Part shown: piece after piece, positions 24,894-33,227 of the stretch
How positions within the stretch are numbered: the first letter of the stretch is position 1
Layout: every line of letters starts with the position of its first letter
The notes under the pieces: generated by a model
Databases searched by the model: none
The model's input: the letters and a program-made list of their open reading frames with translations, nothing else
Told to the model about the DNA's origin: nothing
Assembly (NCBI RefSeq): GCF_029968035.1
Contig: NZ_JASCIQ010000010.1
Location: forward strand, 62,001 to 126,000
Direction: 5' to 3'
DNA length: 64,000 nt
Source of the DNA: Streptomyces cavernicola
GTDB lineage: Bacteria; Actinomycetota; Actinomycetes; Streptomycetales; Streptomycetaceae
Translations under genes and position numbers: made by a program

Positions 24894-25543
24894 TGCCGTT
24901 CCGTGAGGTCAACCCGAAGATGGTCGAGGCCACGGTCGCGCCAGGACAGCGGCTCTTCAGCCAGCGCGGGGCGATGCTCGCGTACAAGGGCGAGGTGTCT
25001 TTCACGCCCAACATGCAGGGCGGGCAGGGCGGTGTGATGTCGATGGTCGGGCGCCGGGTCGCGGGCGAGGCGACGCCGCTGATGACCGTCGAGGGCAGTG
25101 GCACGGTGCTGTTCGGGCACGGCGGCCACCACATCGAGGTGATCAACCTCGCCGGGGACACGCTGTACGTGGAGGCGGACCGGCTGCTCGCCTTCGACGG
25201 GACGTTGGAGCAGGGCACGATGTTCATGGGCTCGCAGGGCGGCGTGATGGGCATGGTGCGCGGCCAGGTCACGGGGCAGGGGCTGTTCACGACGACGCTG
25301 AAGGGCCACGGCGCGGTGGCGGTCATGGCGCACGGCGGCGTCATCGAGATCCCGATCACCCCGCAGTCCCCGGTCCACGTCGACCCGCAGGCATACGTCG
25401 CACACCACGGGGACGTACGCAACAAGCTGTCCACCGCGCTCGGCTGGCGGGACATGGTGGGGCGCGGCTCGGGCGAGGCGTTCCAGCTGGAGCTGTCCGG
25501 AAGCGGCGCGGTGTACGTCCAGGCATCGGAGGACAAGCTGTGA
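24893..25543 (+). CDS. AIM24 family protein (2 of 3)
   Basis: This is a 216-residue paralogue of the preceding gene, with QRGAMLAYKGEVSFTPN, several Gly-Gly-Val-Met loops and VDPQAYVAHHGDV. Its ATG shares a base with the previous stop codon and has GGGGAGG upstream. The three genes form a translationally coupled operon, consistent with a heteromeric assembly, though this is inference. Confidence 0.87.
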   Translation: MPFREVNPKMVEATVAPGQRLFSQRGAMLAYKGEVSFTPNMQGGQGGVMSMVGRRVAGEATPLMTVEGSGTVLFGHGGHHIEVINLAGDTLYVEADRLLAFDGTLEQGTMFMGSQGGVMGMVRGQVTGQGLFTTTLKGHGAVAVMAHGGVIEIPITPQSPVHVDPQAYVAHHGDVRNKLSTALGWRDMVGRGSGEAFQLELSGSGAVYVQASEDKL

Positions 25544-26364
25544 GCACGCCATACGGACACGCGGCGCACGGGCAGCCGGGCGGCCCGCAGGTCCTGGACC
25601 CGACGACGCTGCCGAGCGACGACAACGTCAATCCGTACACCTTCTGCGTGGAGTTGCAGGGGAGCCAGTGGTTCCTGCAGAAGGGGAAGATGATCGCCTA
25701 CTACGGGTCGATCGACTTCCAGGGCATCGGGCACGGCCGCCTGGACCGCCTTGTGCGCACGTCGTTCCATTCGCCACTGCACGCGAGCGACTGGGTGGTG
25801 GCCGAGGGCAGCGGCAAGATGCTCCTCGCCGACCGGGCCTTCGACGTCAACTCCTTCGATCTGGACGAGGGCAACCTGACGATCCGCTCCGGGAACCTGC
25901 TCGCTTTTCAGCCAACTCTCGCGCTGAAGCAGAGCATCGTGCCGGGCTTCCTGACGCTCATCGGCACGGGCAAGTTCGTGGCGGCGAGCAACGGTCCGGT
26001 GGTGTTCATGGAGCCGCCGATCCGGGTGGATCCGCAGGCCCTGGTGGGTTGGGCGGACTGCCCTTCGCCGTGCCATCACTACGACCACGGGTACATGACG
26101 GGCGTCATGGGAGGCGTGCGCGCGCTGACCGGTCTCGGTGGGGTCTCGGGCGAGGAGCACCAGTTCGAGTTCGTGGGCGCGGGTACCGTGCTGCTGCAGT
26201 CGTCCGAGGCGCTCCTCGCCGAGCAGGCGACGGGGGTCACGCCGCAGGAGCCCGGGGTGCCGGGCGGCGGCACGGCGGGCGGGCAGGGCGGACACGGCGG
26301 TGGGCAGGGGGCACCGAGACTTCCCGGCCAGCTGGGAGACCTCCAGCGTCGCTTCGGGCTGTGA
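25540..26364 (+). CDS. AIM24 family protein (3 of 3), with extended tail
   Basis: This is the longest of the three (274 residues). It has an extra N-terminal His/Gly/Pro-rich segment, the family core (FLQKGKMIAYYGSIDFQG, VDPQALVGWADCPSPCHHY) and a C-terminal Gly/Gln-rich tail. CPSPCHHYDH contributes two Cys and several His, a possible metal site absent from the other two copies. It starts with GTG inside the previous stop codon (GTGA). It is followed after 143 bases by absC. Confidence 0.86.
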   Translation: MSTPYGHAAHGQPGGPQVLDPTTLPSDDNVNPYTFCVELQGSQWFLQKGKMIAYYGSIDFQGIGHGRLDRLVRTSFHSPLHASDWVVAEGSGKMLLADRAFDVNSFDLDEGNLTIRSGNLLAFQPTLALKQSIVPGFLTLIGTGKFVAASNGPVVFMEPPIRVDPQALVGWADCPSPCHHYDHGYMTGVMGGVRALTGLGGVSGEEHQFEFVGAGTVLLQSSEALLAEQATGVTPQEPGVPGGGTAGGQGGHGGGQGAPRLPGQLGDLQRRFGL

Positions 26365-26495
26365 ACGGTAGTCTGCGGAGTGTGACGGCCTCGAACAACG
26401 GCGTTCGAGCAGCGGCGAGAGCCGCCCCGCCGAGGCCGTCCGGACCGTGTGCGCCGTCACACCCCCCACACTCGTTCACTTTTCAACTTCTTAGG

Positions 26496-26501
26496 TAGAA
26501 T
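26496..26501 (+). promoter_or_regulatory. Probable -10 box TAGAAT of a leaderless absC transcript
   Basis: TAGAAT ends 6 bases before the absC ATG, and no Shine-Dalgarno sequence is present, so transcription probably begins at or next to the start codon. The upstream stretch (TTCACTTTTCAACTTCTTAG) is the most AT-rich sequence nearby. Confidence 0.5.
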
Positions 26502-26507
26502 CGATAC

Positions 26508-26984
26508 ATGGAGACCGAAACTGCCACCCACTGGCTGACCGAGGCCGAGCAGTGTGCGTGGCGCACACACCTCGAGGTCAACCGGCTGCTCACGTACCAG
26601 CTGGAGAAGGATCTGCAGCCCTTCGGCCTCACCATCAACGACTACGAGATCCTGGTCAACCTCTCCGAGTCCGAGGACCTGCGGATGCGGATGAGCGACC
26701 TGGCGACGGCCACGCTGCAGTCCAAGAGCCGTCTCTCGCACCAGATCACCCGCATGGAGAACGCCGGACTCGTCCGCCGCGAGCACTGCGAGTCGGACCG
26801 CCGCGGGCTCTACGGAGTCCTCACCGAGCAGGGCCTGGAGACCATGAAGAAGGTCGCCCCGCATCATGTGGAGTCCGTGCGCAAGCACTTCATCGACATG
26901 ATGGACCCCGAGGCGCTTCAGCAGCTGCGCGCCACCCTCACCCCGATCGCCGAGCGCCTGCGCGCGGAGCGCGGCCGCCCCTGA
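26508..26984 (+). CDS. absC: MarR-family zinc-responsive regulator AbsC
   Basis: This 158-residue MarR regulator matches the length and features of S. coelicolor AbsC, a zinc-sensing pleiotropic regulator of antibiotic synthesis. The N-terminal WLTEAEQCAWRTHLEVNRLL, the HTH LRMRMSDLATATLQSKSRLS and the wing REHCESDRRGLYGVLTEQG are visible, with His/Cys/Glu residues able to bind zinc (EQC, EHCESD, APHHVE, KHF). Gene context (AIM24 cluster upstream, a convergent two-component system downstream) fits the S. coelicolor arrangement as I remember it. The message is probably leaderless. Confidence 0.87.
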   Translation: METETATHWLTEAEQCAWRTHLEVNRLLTYQLEKDLQPFGLTINDYEILVNLSESEDLRMRMSDLATATLQSKSRLSHQITRMENAGLVRREHCESDRRGLYGVLTEQGLETMKKVAPHHVESVRKHFIDMMDPEALQQLRATLTPIAERLRAERGRP

Positions 26985-27021
26985 ATCTCGTACGGCAGGC
27001 TCTGCACGGGTCGAACTCCCG

Positions 27022-28455
27022 CTAGCTCAGCGGCAGTTCGACCCGGAACAGGGCCCCGCCGGCCGCTGATTCACCGACGGTCAGACGGCCGCCGTGACGG
27101 TCGACCACGTCGCGGGCGATGGCCAGACCGAGGCCCGCACCGCCGTCGTCGCGGCTGCGGGCGTCGTCGAGGCGTACGAACCGCTGGAAGATCCGCTCCC
27201 GCTCCTCGACCGGCACCCCGTCCCCGTCGTCCGCGACCGTGAGGACCGCGCGGCGGCCCTCGGCGCGCGCCTCGACCGTGATCCGGGAGTGCGCGTGCCG
27301 CTGCGCGTTGTCCACGAGATTGCCCAGCACCCGGCCCAACTGCGAGCGGGAACCGGCCAGTTCGGCGCCCTCGACGACGGTCACCGCCACCGGGATCCGG
27401 TCGCCGGCGCGCTGCGAGACCTCCTCGCGCACGAACGCCGCCAGGTCGAGGCGCGCCTCGCCCGGCCGCTCCCCCGCGTCGAGGCGGGCGAGCAGCAGCA
27501 GGTCGGCGGCGAGCTGCTGCAGCCGTACGGTGTCCTCGACCGCGCCGTCCAGGTCCAGCAACTCCGGGTGGGCCGCGGCCACTTCGAGCTGGGTGCGGAG
27601 CGAGGCGATCGGGCTGCGCAGCTCGTGCGAGGCGTCCGCGACGAACCGGCGCTGCCGCTCCACGCTCGCCTCCAGGGCCGTCAGGGTCTCGTTGGTGGTA
27701 CGCGCGAGCCGCGCCACCTCGTCGTGCGAGTCCGGCTCGGGCACCCGCCGGGAGAGGTCCTCCGAGGCCGTGATCGCGGCCATCTCGGCGCGGATGCCCT
27801 CCACGGGGCGCAGCGCGCGCCGGGTGACGAGCCAGGTCGTGCCGCCGACCACCACGAGCAGGGCGGGAAAGCCGATCAGCATCGAAGTGGCGGCCGTGCT
27901 GACCGCGCTGTGCTGCGCCTCCAGGGGCGCGCCCGCGTAGACCAGGACCTTCTCGTCGCGGTGGTCGCTCACCTCGACCTCGGCGAAGCGGTACTCGGCC
28001 TCGTCGCCGTCGACGGTGGCCCGGCCCGTGCTGTGCCGGCTGACCTCGCCGAGCTCGCCGGCCTCCGGGGCGTCCTGCTCGTCGTCCCCTCCCTCTCCTC
28101 CTTCGCCGTCCTCCTGGCGGGCATCGGGGTTCCGCACCGGCCGGACCTCGGCCACACCGGTCCCCCGGACCGCCTCCAGGTCCTCCGAGGCGGCGAGCAC
28201 CCGGTCGTCCTCGTCGACGACCTGCACCGGATGGTCCTCGCCGTCGGGGAGTTCGAGGCCCTTGTACGGGGTACGGGCGGCGATCTGCGAGGCGACCTGG
28301 CGGGCCGCGTTGTCCGCCTCGGCGTCGGCCTGGTCGCTCAGGTTGCTGCGCAGCGAGAGCAGCACGGCGACCCCGGCGGCGACCAGGGCCACGGCGACGA
28401 CGAGGGTGGCGCCGAGCGTGGCCTTCGCGCGGATCGACCCGAACATGCGGCTCAC
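27022..28455 (-). CDS. Sensor histidine kinase (OmpR-partner type)
   Basis: This is a 477-residue membrane kinase with TM1 about 11-33, an acidic extracytoplasmic domain (with a low-complexity RQEDGEGGEGGDDEQDAPE run), TM2 about 190-210, HAMP, a HisKA domain with DASHELRSPIASL (phospho-His) and HATPase_c with NLVDNAQRHA, DDGDGVP and GGAGLGLAI. It starts with GTG in the stop codon of the response-regulator gene (GTGA overlap), so the pair is coupled. The stimulus is unknown. The acidic sensor loop suggests recognition of cations or cationic peptides, which is inference. Confidence 0.93.
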   Translation of the reverse strand: MSRMFGSIRAKATLGATLVVAVALVAAGVAVLLSLRSNLSDQADAEADNAARQVASQIAARTPYKGLELPDGEDHPVQVVDEDDRVLAASEDLEAVRGTGVAEVRPVRNPDARQEDGEGGEGGDDEQDAPEAGELGEVSRHSTGRATVDGDEAEYRFAEVEVSDHRDEKVLVYAGAPLEAQHSAVSTAATSMLIGFPALLVVVGGTTWLVTRRALRPVEGIRAEMAAITASEDLSRRVPEPDSHDEVARLARTTNETLTALEASVERQRRFVADASHELRSPIASLRTQLEVAAAHPELLDLDGAVEDTVRLQQLAADLLLLARLDAGERPGEARLDLAAFVREEVSQRAGDRIPVAVTVVEGAELAGSRSQLGRVLGNLVDNAQRHAHSRITVEARAEGRRAVLTVADDGDGVPVEERERIFQRFVRLDDARSRDDGGAGLGLAIARDVVDRHGGRLTVGESAAGGALFRVELPLS

Positions 28456-29114
28456 CGCGACTCCAGGCGGTAGCCGGCGCCGCGCACCGTCTTGATGAGG
28501 GTCGCGCCCAGCTTGCGGCGCAGGGCGCTGATGTAGACCTCGACGATGTTCGGGTCACCGTCGTACGCGAAGTCCCAGACGTGCTCCAGGATCTCGGCCT
28601 TGGACACGACGGTCCCGGCGCGCGTCGCGAGCTGCTCCAGAACCGCGAACTCCTTTGCCGTGAGCGTCACTTCGCTGCCGTCGCGGTGGACCCTGCGGGC
28701 GGCCGTGTCGATCTCGATCGCGCCGAGCGAGATCACCGGCGAGGGCCCGCCGGTGCCGCGCCGCCGCAGCAGCGCCTTGATCCGGGCGACCAGGACGACG
28801 TACGAGAACGGCTTGGTCAGATAGTCGTCGGCGCCGGTGTCCAGGCCCTCGGCCTCGTCGTACTCGCCGTCCTTGGCGGTCAGCATCAGGATCGGCACGT
28901 CGTGTCCTGCTGCGCGCAGGGCGGCGCAGACGCGGTAGCCGTTCATGCCGGGCAGCATGATGTCCAGTACGACCAGGTCGTACACGCCCTCGCCGGCGCG
29001 GTGCAGGCCTTCCAGGCCGTCGTGGACGACGTCCACGGCGTAGCCCTCGGCGGTGAGGCCCTTGGCCAGGGACAGGGCGAGTCTCTTCTCGTCCTCGACG
29101 ATCAGCAGGCGCAT
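28452..29114 (-). CDS. OmpR/PhoB family response regulator
   Basis: This is a 220-residue regulator. The receiver starts MRLLIVEDEKRLALSLAKGL, with the phospho-acceptor Asp in LVVLDIMLPGMNG and the switch Lys in LTKPF. The C-terminal winged helix has LTAKEFAVLEQLATRAGTVV and YDGDPNIVEVYISALRRKLG. It is partnered with the overlapping histidine kinase gene. ATG 29114 is chosen because the receiver fold begins there; longer in-frame readings pass into repeat DNA. Its promoter must lie in or near repeat block 3. Confidence 0.93.
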   Translation of the reverse strand: MRLLIVEDEKRLALSLAKGLTAEGYAVDVVHDGLEGLHRAGEGVYDLVVLDIMLPGMNGYRVCAALRAAGHDVPILMLTAKDGEYDEAEGLDTGADDYLTKPFSYVVLVARIKALLRRRGTGGPSPVISLGAIEIDTAARRVHRDGSEVTLTAKEFAVLEQLATRAGTVVSKAEILEHVWDFAYDGDPNIVEVYISALRRKLGATLIKTVRGAGYRLESR

Positions 29115-29164
29115 GGGGATCAGGGTCCCAGACGGTTCCTGAACGGTTCCTGAAGGCGGGTTTC

Positions 29165-29695
29165 TTTCCCGTAAGCCCTGCGGACAGCTCCGGGGGCTAC
29201 GCCCCCGCACCCCCCTTCCCGGGGCTACGCCCCACCCTCTCTGCCCGGGGCTGCCGCCCCTGGCCCCCACCGCGGGGCTCCGCCCCGGACGCTGTTTCGG
29301 GGGCCAGCCCCCGGACCCCACCCCGGGCTCCGCCCCGGACCCCACCTCGGGGGCCGTTCCGGGGGCCGTTCCGGGGGCCGTTCCGGGGGCCAGCCTCCGG
29401 ACCCCCGCTCCTCAAACGCCGGAGGGGCTGGGTTTCCCCCCGATGCCGGGTGCTGGATTTGCCCGCCCTCAGATGCCAGAGGGTGGATTTACCCCTGGGG
29501 CGGGATCTTGCGAACTCGGGGGAGCGACGGGCCCCGACAGGGGCGCGGGGAACTGCGCGACCAGCCACAGCGGCGCGGCAGCCGAACGACAGCCGGGACC
29601 GGGGTCCGGGGCCGCGCCCCGAAGCTGCCGCAGGCTTTCGGGAAGGGGTGGGGAGGGGATCAAAGAGAGCCCGTCCGGCGCTTGAGGACGAGGCC
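29165..29695. repeat. Mosaic GC-rich repeat block 3
   Basis: The block contains CCCTGCGGACAGCTCC, GGGGCTACGCCCC-type hairpins, three tandem GGGGGCCGTTCC units near 29350, CAAACGCCGGAGGGGCTG at 29413, one core GGGGCGCGGGGAACTGCGCG at 29540, and a right end CGGGAAGGGGTGGGGAGGGG. GTCCGGCGCTTGAGGACGAG near 29672 resembles an inverted CAAACGCCGG element. Unlike most others it sits between two same-strand genes, upstream of the response regulator and downstream of meaB. Confidence 0.8.
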
Positions 29696-29759
29696 GGAGG
29701 CCGACGAGGGAAGCGGGTCTGGGGCGCAGCTCCAGAAGACCGAACCCTGGACGACGGCG

Positions 29760-30125
29760 CGGGTCGGCCCAGCTGGACCGCCGAGCCGAAGCCAGGACTA
29801 CCGCCCGGGACGGGCCACTTGGACCGCCGAGCCCAAGCCAGGACTACCGCACGGCCCCGACCACCTGGACCACTGAGCCCGAGCCACAACCACCGCACGG
29901 CCCCGACCAGCTGGACAGCTGAGCCCAAACCACGACCACCGGCCCGGGACGGACCACCTGGACCACTGAGCCCGAGCCACAACCACCGCACGGCCCCGAC
30001 CAGCTGGACAGCTGAGCCCAAACCACGACCACCGGGCCGGGACGGACCACCTGGACCACTGAGCCCGAGCCAGAACCACCGCCCAGAACAGACCAGTTGA
30101 GCCCGAACCGCAACCACAGCCCGCC
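29760..30125. repeat. 46-bp minisatellite with 92-bp higher-order (ABABA) structure
   Basis: About 7.5 units recur at CTGGAC starts 29773, 29819 (CTTGGAC), 29865, 29911, 29958, 30004 and 30051, with a degenerate one near 30096: a period of 46-47 bases. Units alternate between type A (CCACCTGGACCACTGAGCCC) and type B (CCAGCTGGACAGCTGAGCCC), giving a 92-93-base super-repeat. The period is not a multiple of 3, so the frames through it are not conserved as one protein. It ends just before the meaB stop codon. Confidence 0.9.
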
Positions 30126-30140
30126 CCCGACCGCCCCCGC

Positions 30141-31097
30141 TCAGGACGACGTAAGTCCCGCCACCAACTCATCCGCCCCCGCATACGGATCCAGCTCGCC
30201 CGCCACGATCCGCTCGGCGAGGGCGGACAGGCGGCGGTCGCCGTGCAGGTCTGCGATGCGTTCGCGGAGGGCCGTGACGGCGATCGTCTCGACCTCGCCC
30301 GCGGCCCGCGCCCTGCGGCGCTCGGCGAGCACGCCGTGTTCCTCCATCCACGCGCGGTGCTTCTCCAGGGCCTCGACGACCTCGTCGACGCCCTCCCCGC
30401 GCGCCGCGACCGTCTTCACGATCGGCGGCCGCCAGTCGCCGGGGCCGCGGGATTCACCGAGGCCCAGCATGTGGTTGAGCTCGCGGGCCGTCGCGTCCGC
30501 ACCGTCGCGGTCGGCCTTGTTCACCACGTACACGTCGCCGATCTCCAGGATTCCGGCCTTCGCCGCCTGGATGCCGTCGCCCATGCCGGGGGCGAGGAGT
30601 ACGACGGACGTGTCGGCCTGCGAGGCGATCTCCACCTCGGACTGGCCGACGCCGACGGTCTCGACGAGGATCACGTCGCACCCGGCCGCGTCCAGGACGC
30701 GGATCGCCTGCGGCGCGGCCCAGGCGAGCCCGCCGAGGTGGCCGCGGGTGGCCATCGAGCGGATGTAGACCCCCGGGTCGGAGGCGTGGTCCGACATCCG
30801 CACCCGGTCGCCGAGCAGCGCACCGCCGGAGAACGGCGAGGACGGGTCGACGGCGAGCACGCCGACCCGCTTCCCGGCCCGCCGGTACGCCGAGACGAGC
30901 GCCGACGTGGAAGTCGACTTGCCGACACCCGGCGAGCCCGTCAGGCCCACCACGTACGCGTTGCCGGCGAGCGGGGCGAGCGCCGCCATCACCTCGCGCA
31001 GCTGCGGGGACGCCCCCTCCACCAGTGAGATCAGCCGGGCCACGGCCCTCGGCCTGCCCTCGCGTGCCTGAGCCACCAGGGTGGGGACGTCCTGCAT
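30141..31097 (-). CDS. meaB: Methylmalonyl-CoA mutase-associated GTPase MeaB (ArgK-like)
   Basis: This is a 318-residue G3E-family GTPase that protects and reloads B12-dependent acyl-CoA mutases. The P-loop is LTGSPGVGKSTSTSALV, the Walker B/switch region is ILVETVGVGQSEVEI, the base-recognition motif is VVNKADRDGA, and AVDPSSPFSGGALLGDRVRM is the MeaB/ArgK hallmark. The old name ArgK (arginine kinase) is obsolete. It lies downstream of a thiolase on the same strand. Likely clients are methylmalonyl-CoA mutase and the IcmA encoded 23 kb away. Confidence 0.95.
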   Translation of the reverse strand: MQDVPTLVAQAREGRPRAVARLISLVEGASPQLREVMAALAPLAGNAYVVGLTGSPGVGKSTSTSALVSAYRRAGKRVGVLAVDPSSPFSGGALLGDRVRMSDHASDPGVYIRSMATRGHLGGLAWAAPQAIRVLDAAGCDVILVETVGVGQSEVEIASQADTSVVLLAPGMGDGIQAAKAGILEIGDVYVVNKADRDGADATARELNHMLGLGESRGPGDWRPPIVKTVAARGEGVDEVVEALEKHRAWMEEHGVLAERRRARAAGEVETIAVTALRERIADLHGDRRLSALAERIVAGELDPYAGADELVAGLTSS

Positions 31098-31153
31098 CTC
31101 TGCTCCCGTTCTGTTGCTACGCGTACGAACGACGGACGGTGTACGTCAGGCCG

Positions 31154-32356
31154 TCAGGCCTTCGGGACCTTGACGACCAGCGCGTCGCCCTGACCGCCGC
31201 CGCCGCACAGCGCGGCCGCGCCGACGCCGCCGCCCCGGCGCTTCAGCTCCAGGGCGAGGTGCAGGACGAGACGGGCGCCGGACATGCCGATGGGGTGGCC
31301 GAGGGCGATCGCACCACCGTTGACGTTCACCTTTTCCGGGGTAACGCCCAGGTCCTTCATTGACTGTACGGCGACGGCGGCGAACGCCTCGTTGATCTCG
31401 ATCAGGTCGAGGTCGTCGACGCTCAGGCCGTCCTTCTTCAGGGCGTGCAGAATCGCGTTGGACGGCTGCGACTGCAGCGAGTTGTCCGGGCCCGCGACGT
31501 TGCCGTGCGCGCCGATCTCGGCGATCCAGTCGAGGCCCAGCTCCTCGGCCTTGGCCTTGCTCATCACGACGACCGCGGCGGCGCCGTCGGAGATCTGCGA
31601 GGCGGTGCCCGCGGTGATCGTGCCGTCCTTGGCGAAGGCCGGGCGGAGCTTGCCGAGGGACTCGACGGTGGTCTCGCCGCGGATGCCTTCGTCCTTGGCG
31701 AAGACGACCGGCTCGCCCTTGCGCTGCGGGATCTCGACCGGCGTGATCTCGGCGTCGAAGAGGCCGTTCTTCTGCGCGGCCGCGGCCCGCTGGTGGGACT
31801 GCGCGGCGATCTCGTCCTGCTCGGGACGGGCGATGCCGAGGCGGGTGTTGTGCTTCTCCGTGGACTCGCCCATGGCGATGCCCTCGAAGGAGTCGGTCAG
31901 GCCGTCGTGCGCCATCGCGTCGAGCATCTCGATCGCGCCGTACTTGAAGCCCTCACGGGACTTGGGGAGCAGGTGCGGCGCGTTGGTCATGGACTCCTGA
32001 CCACCGGCCACGACGACGTCGAACTCGCCGGCGCGGATCAACTGGTCGGCCAGGGCGATCGCGTCGAGCCCGGACAGACACACCTTGTTGACGGTGAGCG
32101 CCGGGACGTTCATCGGAATGCCGGCCTGCACAGCGGCCTGCCGCGCGGGGATCTGCCCGGCCCCGGCCTGCAGGACCTGGCCCATGATCACGTATTGGAC
32201 CTGGTCGCCGCTGACGCCCGCGCGGTCGAGCGCGGCCTTGATCGCGACGCCGCCGAGGTCGGCTCCGGAGAAGGACTTGAGGGAACCAAGGAGTCGTCCC
32301 ATGGGCGTACGGGCCCCTGCGACGATCACCGAGGTCGTGCTGTTCGTTCCAGACAT
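31154..32356 (-). CDS. Acetyl-CoA C-acetyltransferase (thiolase)
   Basis: This is a 400-residue thiolase with the acyl-accepting Cys in [10 protein letters not shown], the [10 protein letters not shown] loop, [24 protein letters not shown] (catalytic His) and [11 protein letters not shown] (second Cys). It condenses or cleaves acetoacetyl-CoA, feeding the ethylmalonyl-CoA route or beta-oxidation. It is encoded 56 bases upstream of meaB on the same strand, so the two probably form an operon, and it is divergent from methylmalonyl-CoA epimerase. Substrate length preference cannot be read from the sequence. Confidence 0.94.
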   Translation of the reverse strand: MSGTNSTTSVIVAGARTPMGRLLGSLKSFSGADLGGVAIKAALDRAGVSGDQVQYVIMGQVLQAGAGQIPARQAAVQAGIPMNVPALTVNKVCLSGLDAIALADQLIRAGEFDVVVAGGQESMTNAPHLLPKSREGFKYGAIEMLDAMAHDGLTDSFEGIAMGESTEKHNTRLGIARPEQDEIAAQSHQRAAAAQKNGLFDAEITPVEIPQRKGEPVVFAKDEGIRGETTVESLGKLRPAFAKDGTITAGTASQISDGAAAVVVMSKAKAEELGLDWIAEIGAHGNVAGPDNSLQSQPSNAILHALKKDGLSVDDLDLIEINEAFAAVAVQSMKDLGVTPEKVNVNGGAIALGHPIGMSGARLVLHLALELKRRGGGVGAAALCGGGGQGDALVVKVPKA

Positions 32357-32410
32357 GAGGCGCGGCCCCTTGGATGAGGAGTGAACGAGGGTTTACCTCA
32401 AATGTACTGA

Positions 32411-32443
32411 GCGGTACCGCCAGAGGTCACCGGCCTGCCGGTG
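32411..32443. promoter_or_regulatory. Two adjacent palindromes in the thiolase/epimerase divergent promoter
   Basis: GCGGTACCGC (32411-32420) is a perfect 10-base palindrome. CACCGGC-CT-GCCGGTG (32428-32443) is a perfect 7-base inverted repeat 7 bases further on. They lie beside a TACATT -10-like hexamer reading toward the thiolase gene, so at least one may be an operator. Confidence 0.4.
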
Positions 32444-32492
32444 TGATCGCGCGCACGTTGCGTGACGAGGGTCGAGGCGCTGCACTGTTCGC

Positions 32493-32933
32493 ATGCTGAC
32501 ACGCATCGACCACATCGGGATCGCCTGCCACGACCTGGAGAAGACCGTCGACTTCTACACGTCGACGTACGGCTTCGAGGTCTTCCACACCGAGGTCAAC
32601 GAGGAACAGGGGGTGCGCGAGGCCATGTTGAAGATCAACGAGACCTCCGACGGCGGCGCCTCCTACCTCCAGCTCCTCGAGCCCATCCGGGAGGACTCCA
32701 CCGTCGCCAAGTGGCTGGACAAGAACGGCGAGGGGGTGCACCACATCGCCTTCGGCACCGCCGACGTCGACGCGGACGCTGCCGCGATCAAGGACAAGGG
32801 TGTGCGGGTGCTCTACGGCGAGCCGCGGATCGGCTCGATGGGGTCCCGGATCACCTTCCTGCACCCCAAGGACTGCCACGGAGTCCTCACCGAACTGGTC
32901 ACTTCCGCGACGGAGCCCTCTCAGGACCACTGA
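32493..32933 (+). CDS. mce: Methylmalonyl-CoA epimerase
   Basis: This is a 146-residue vicinal-oxygen-chelate protein interconverting (2R)- and (2S)-methylmalonyl-CoA, needed between propionyl-CoA carboxylase and mutase. It has the two beta-alpha-beta-beta-beta modules, with IDHIGIACHDLEKTVDFYTS (metal His), the conserved HHIAFGT region and the distal ligand Glu in VLTELV. No clear Shine-Dalgarno precedes the ATG. It diverges from thiolase-meaB, which completes a methylmalonyl-CoA metabolic cluster. Confidence 0.94.
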   Translation: MLTRIDHIGIACHDLEKTVDFYTSTYGFEVFHTEVNEEQGVREAMLKINETSDGGASYLQLLEPIREDSTVAKWLDKNGEGVHHIAFGTADVDADAAAIKDKGVRVLYGEPRIGSMGSRITFLHPKDCHGVLTELVTSATEPSQDH

Positions 32934-33146
32934 CCTCCGCTTCCCTGGGCCGGTAGGGTTGGGGGCGGCCGTCGCGTGGATCGGGCGGCCGTTGTCCGGG
33001 GTCCGGGGTCGCCCCGGGGTCACTGGGGGTCGAGCGGCGGCTGCGTCTGGGCGGCAGCCCCTCGAACGCCGTTGATCTGTCACCATTCCCCGGGGGCCCC
33101 GTTCGGCCGATGAACGGTGCTCGCTTGCAGAACTTGCGACCAGGAG

Positions 33147-33211
33147 TGGGGCTCCCCTGCTCTGGGGGCACCACCCAGCGACAGCTGGGGGAGATGCCGA
33201 GAGCTCGGGGA
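33147..33211 (+). repeat. Dispersed repeat in the scy leader (TGGGGCTCCCCTGCTC ... GCCGAGAGCTCGGGG)
   Basis: This element, ending 17 bases before the scy start, matches in inverted orientation a stretch at 13509-13550 in repeat block 2. The scy copy has an additional 33 bases in the middle (33163-33195) that themselves contain a CTGGG/CCCAG stem. It belongs to the mosaic repeat family and would fold strongly in the scy mRNA leader. Confidence 0.65.
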
Positions 33212-33227
33212 AGGATGGGACCGCGCA

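Noticed and set aside
27016-27050. tRNA-like GCTAGCTCAGCGGCAGTTCG
   Set aside because: It resembles a D-arm and T-arm piece, but it is the complementary 3' end of the histidine kinase gene, with no acceptor or anticodon stem.
29845-30113. Repetitive Val/Trp/Gly protein on the minus strand within the minisatellite
   Set aside because: The 46-47-base period shifts frame with each unit, so the apparent peptide repeat arises from the 92-93-base super-repeat and not from selection on protein.
29760-30125. Possible CRISPR array
   Set aside because: The units are contiguous 46-bp tandem repeats with no unique spacers and no cas genes nearby.
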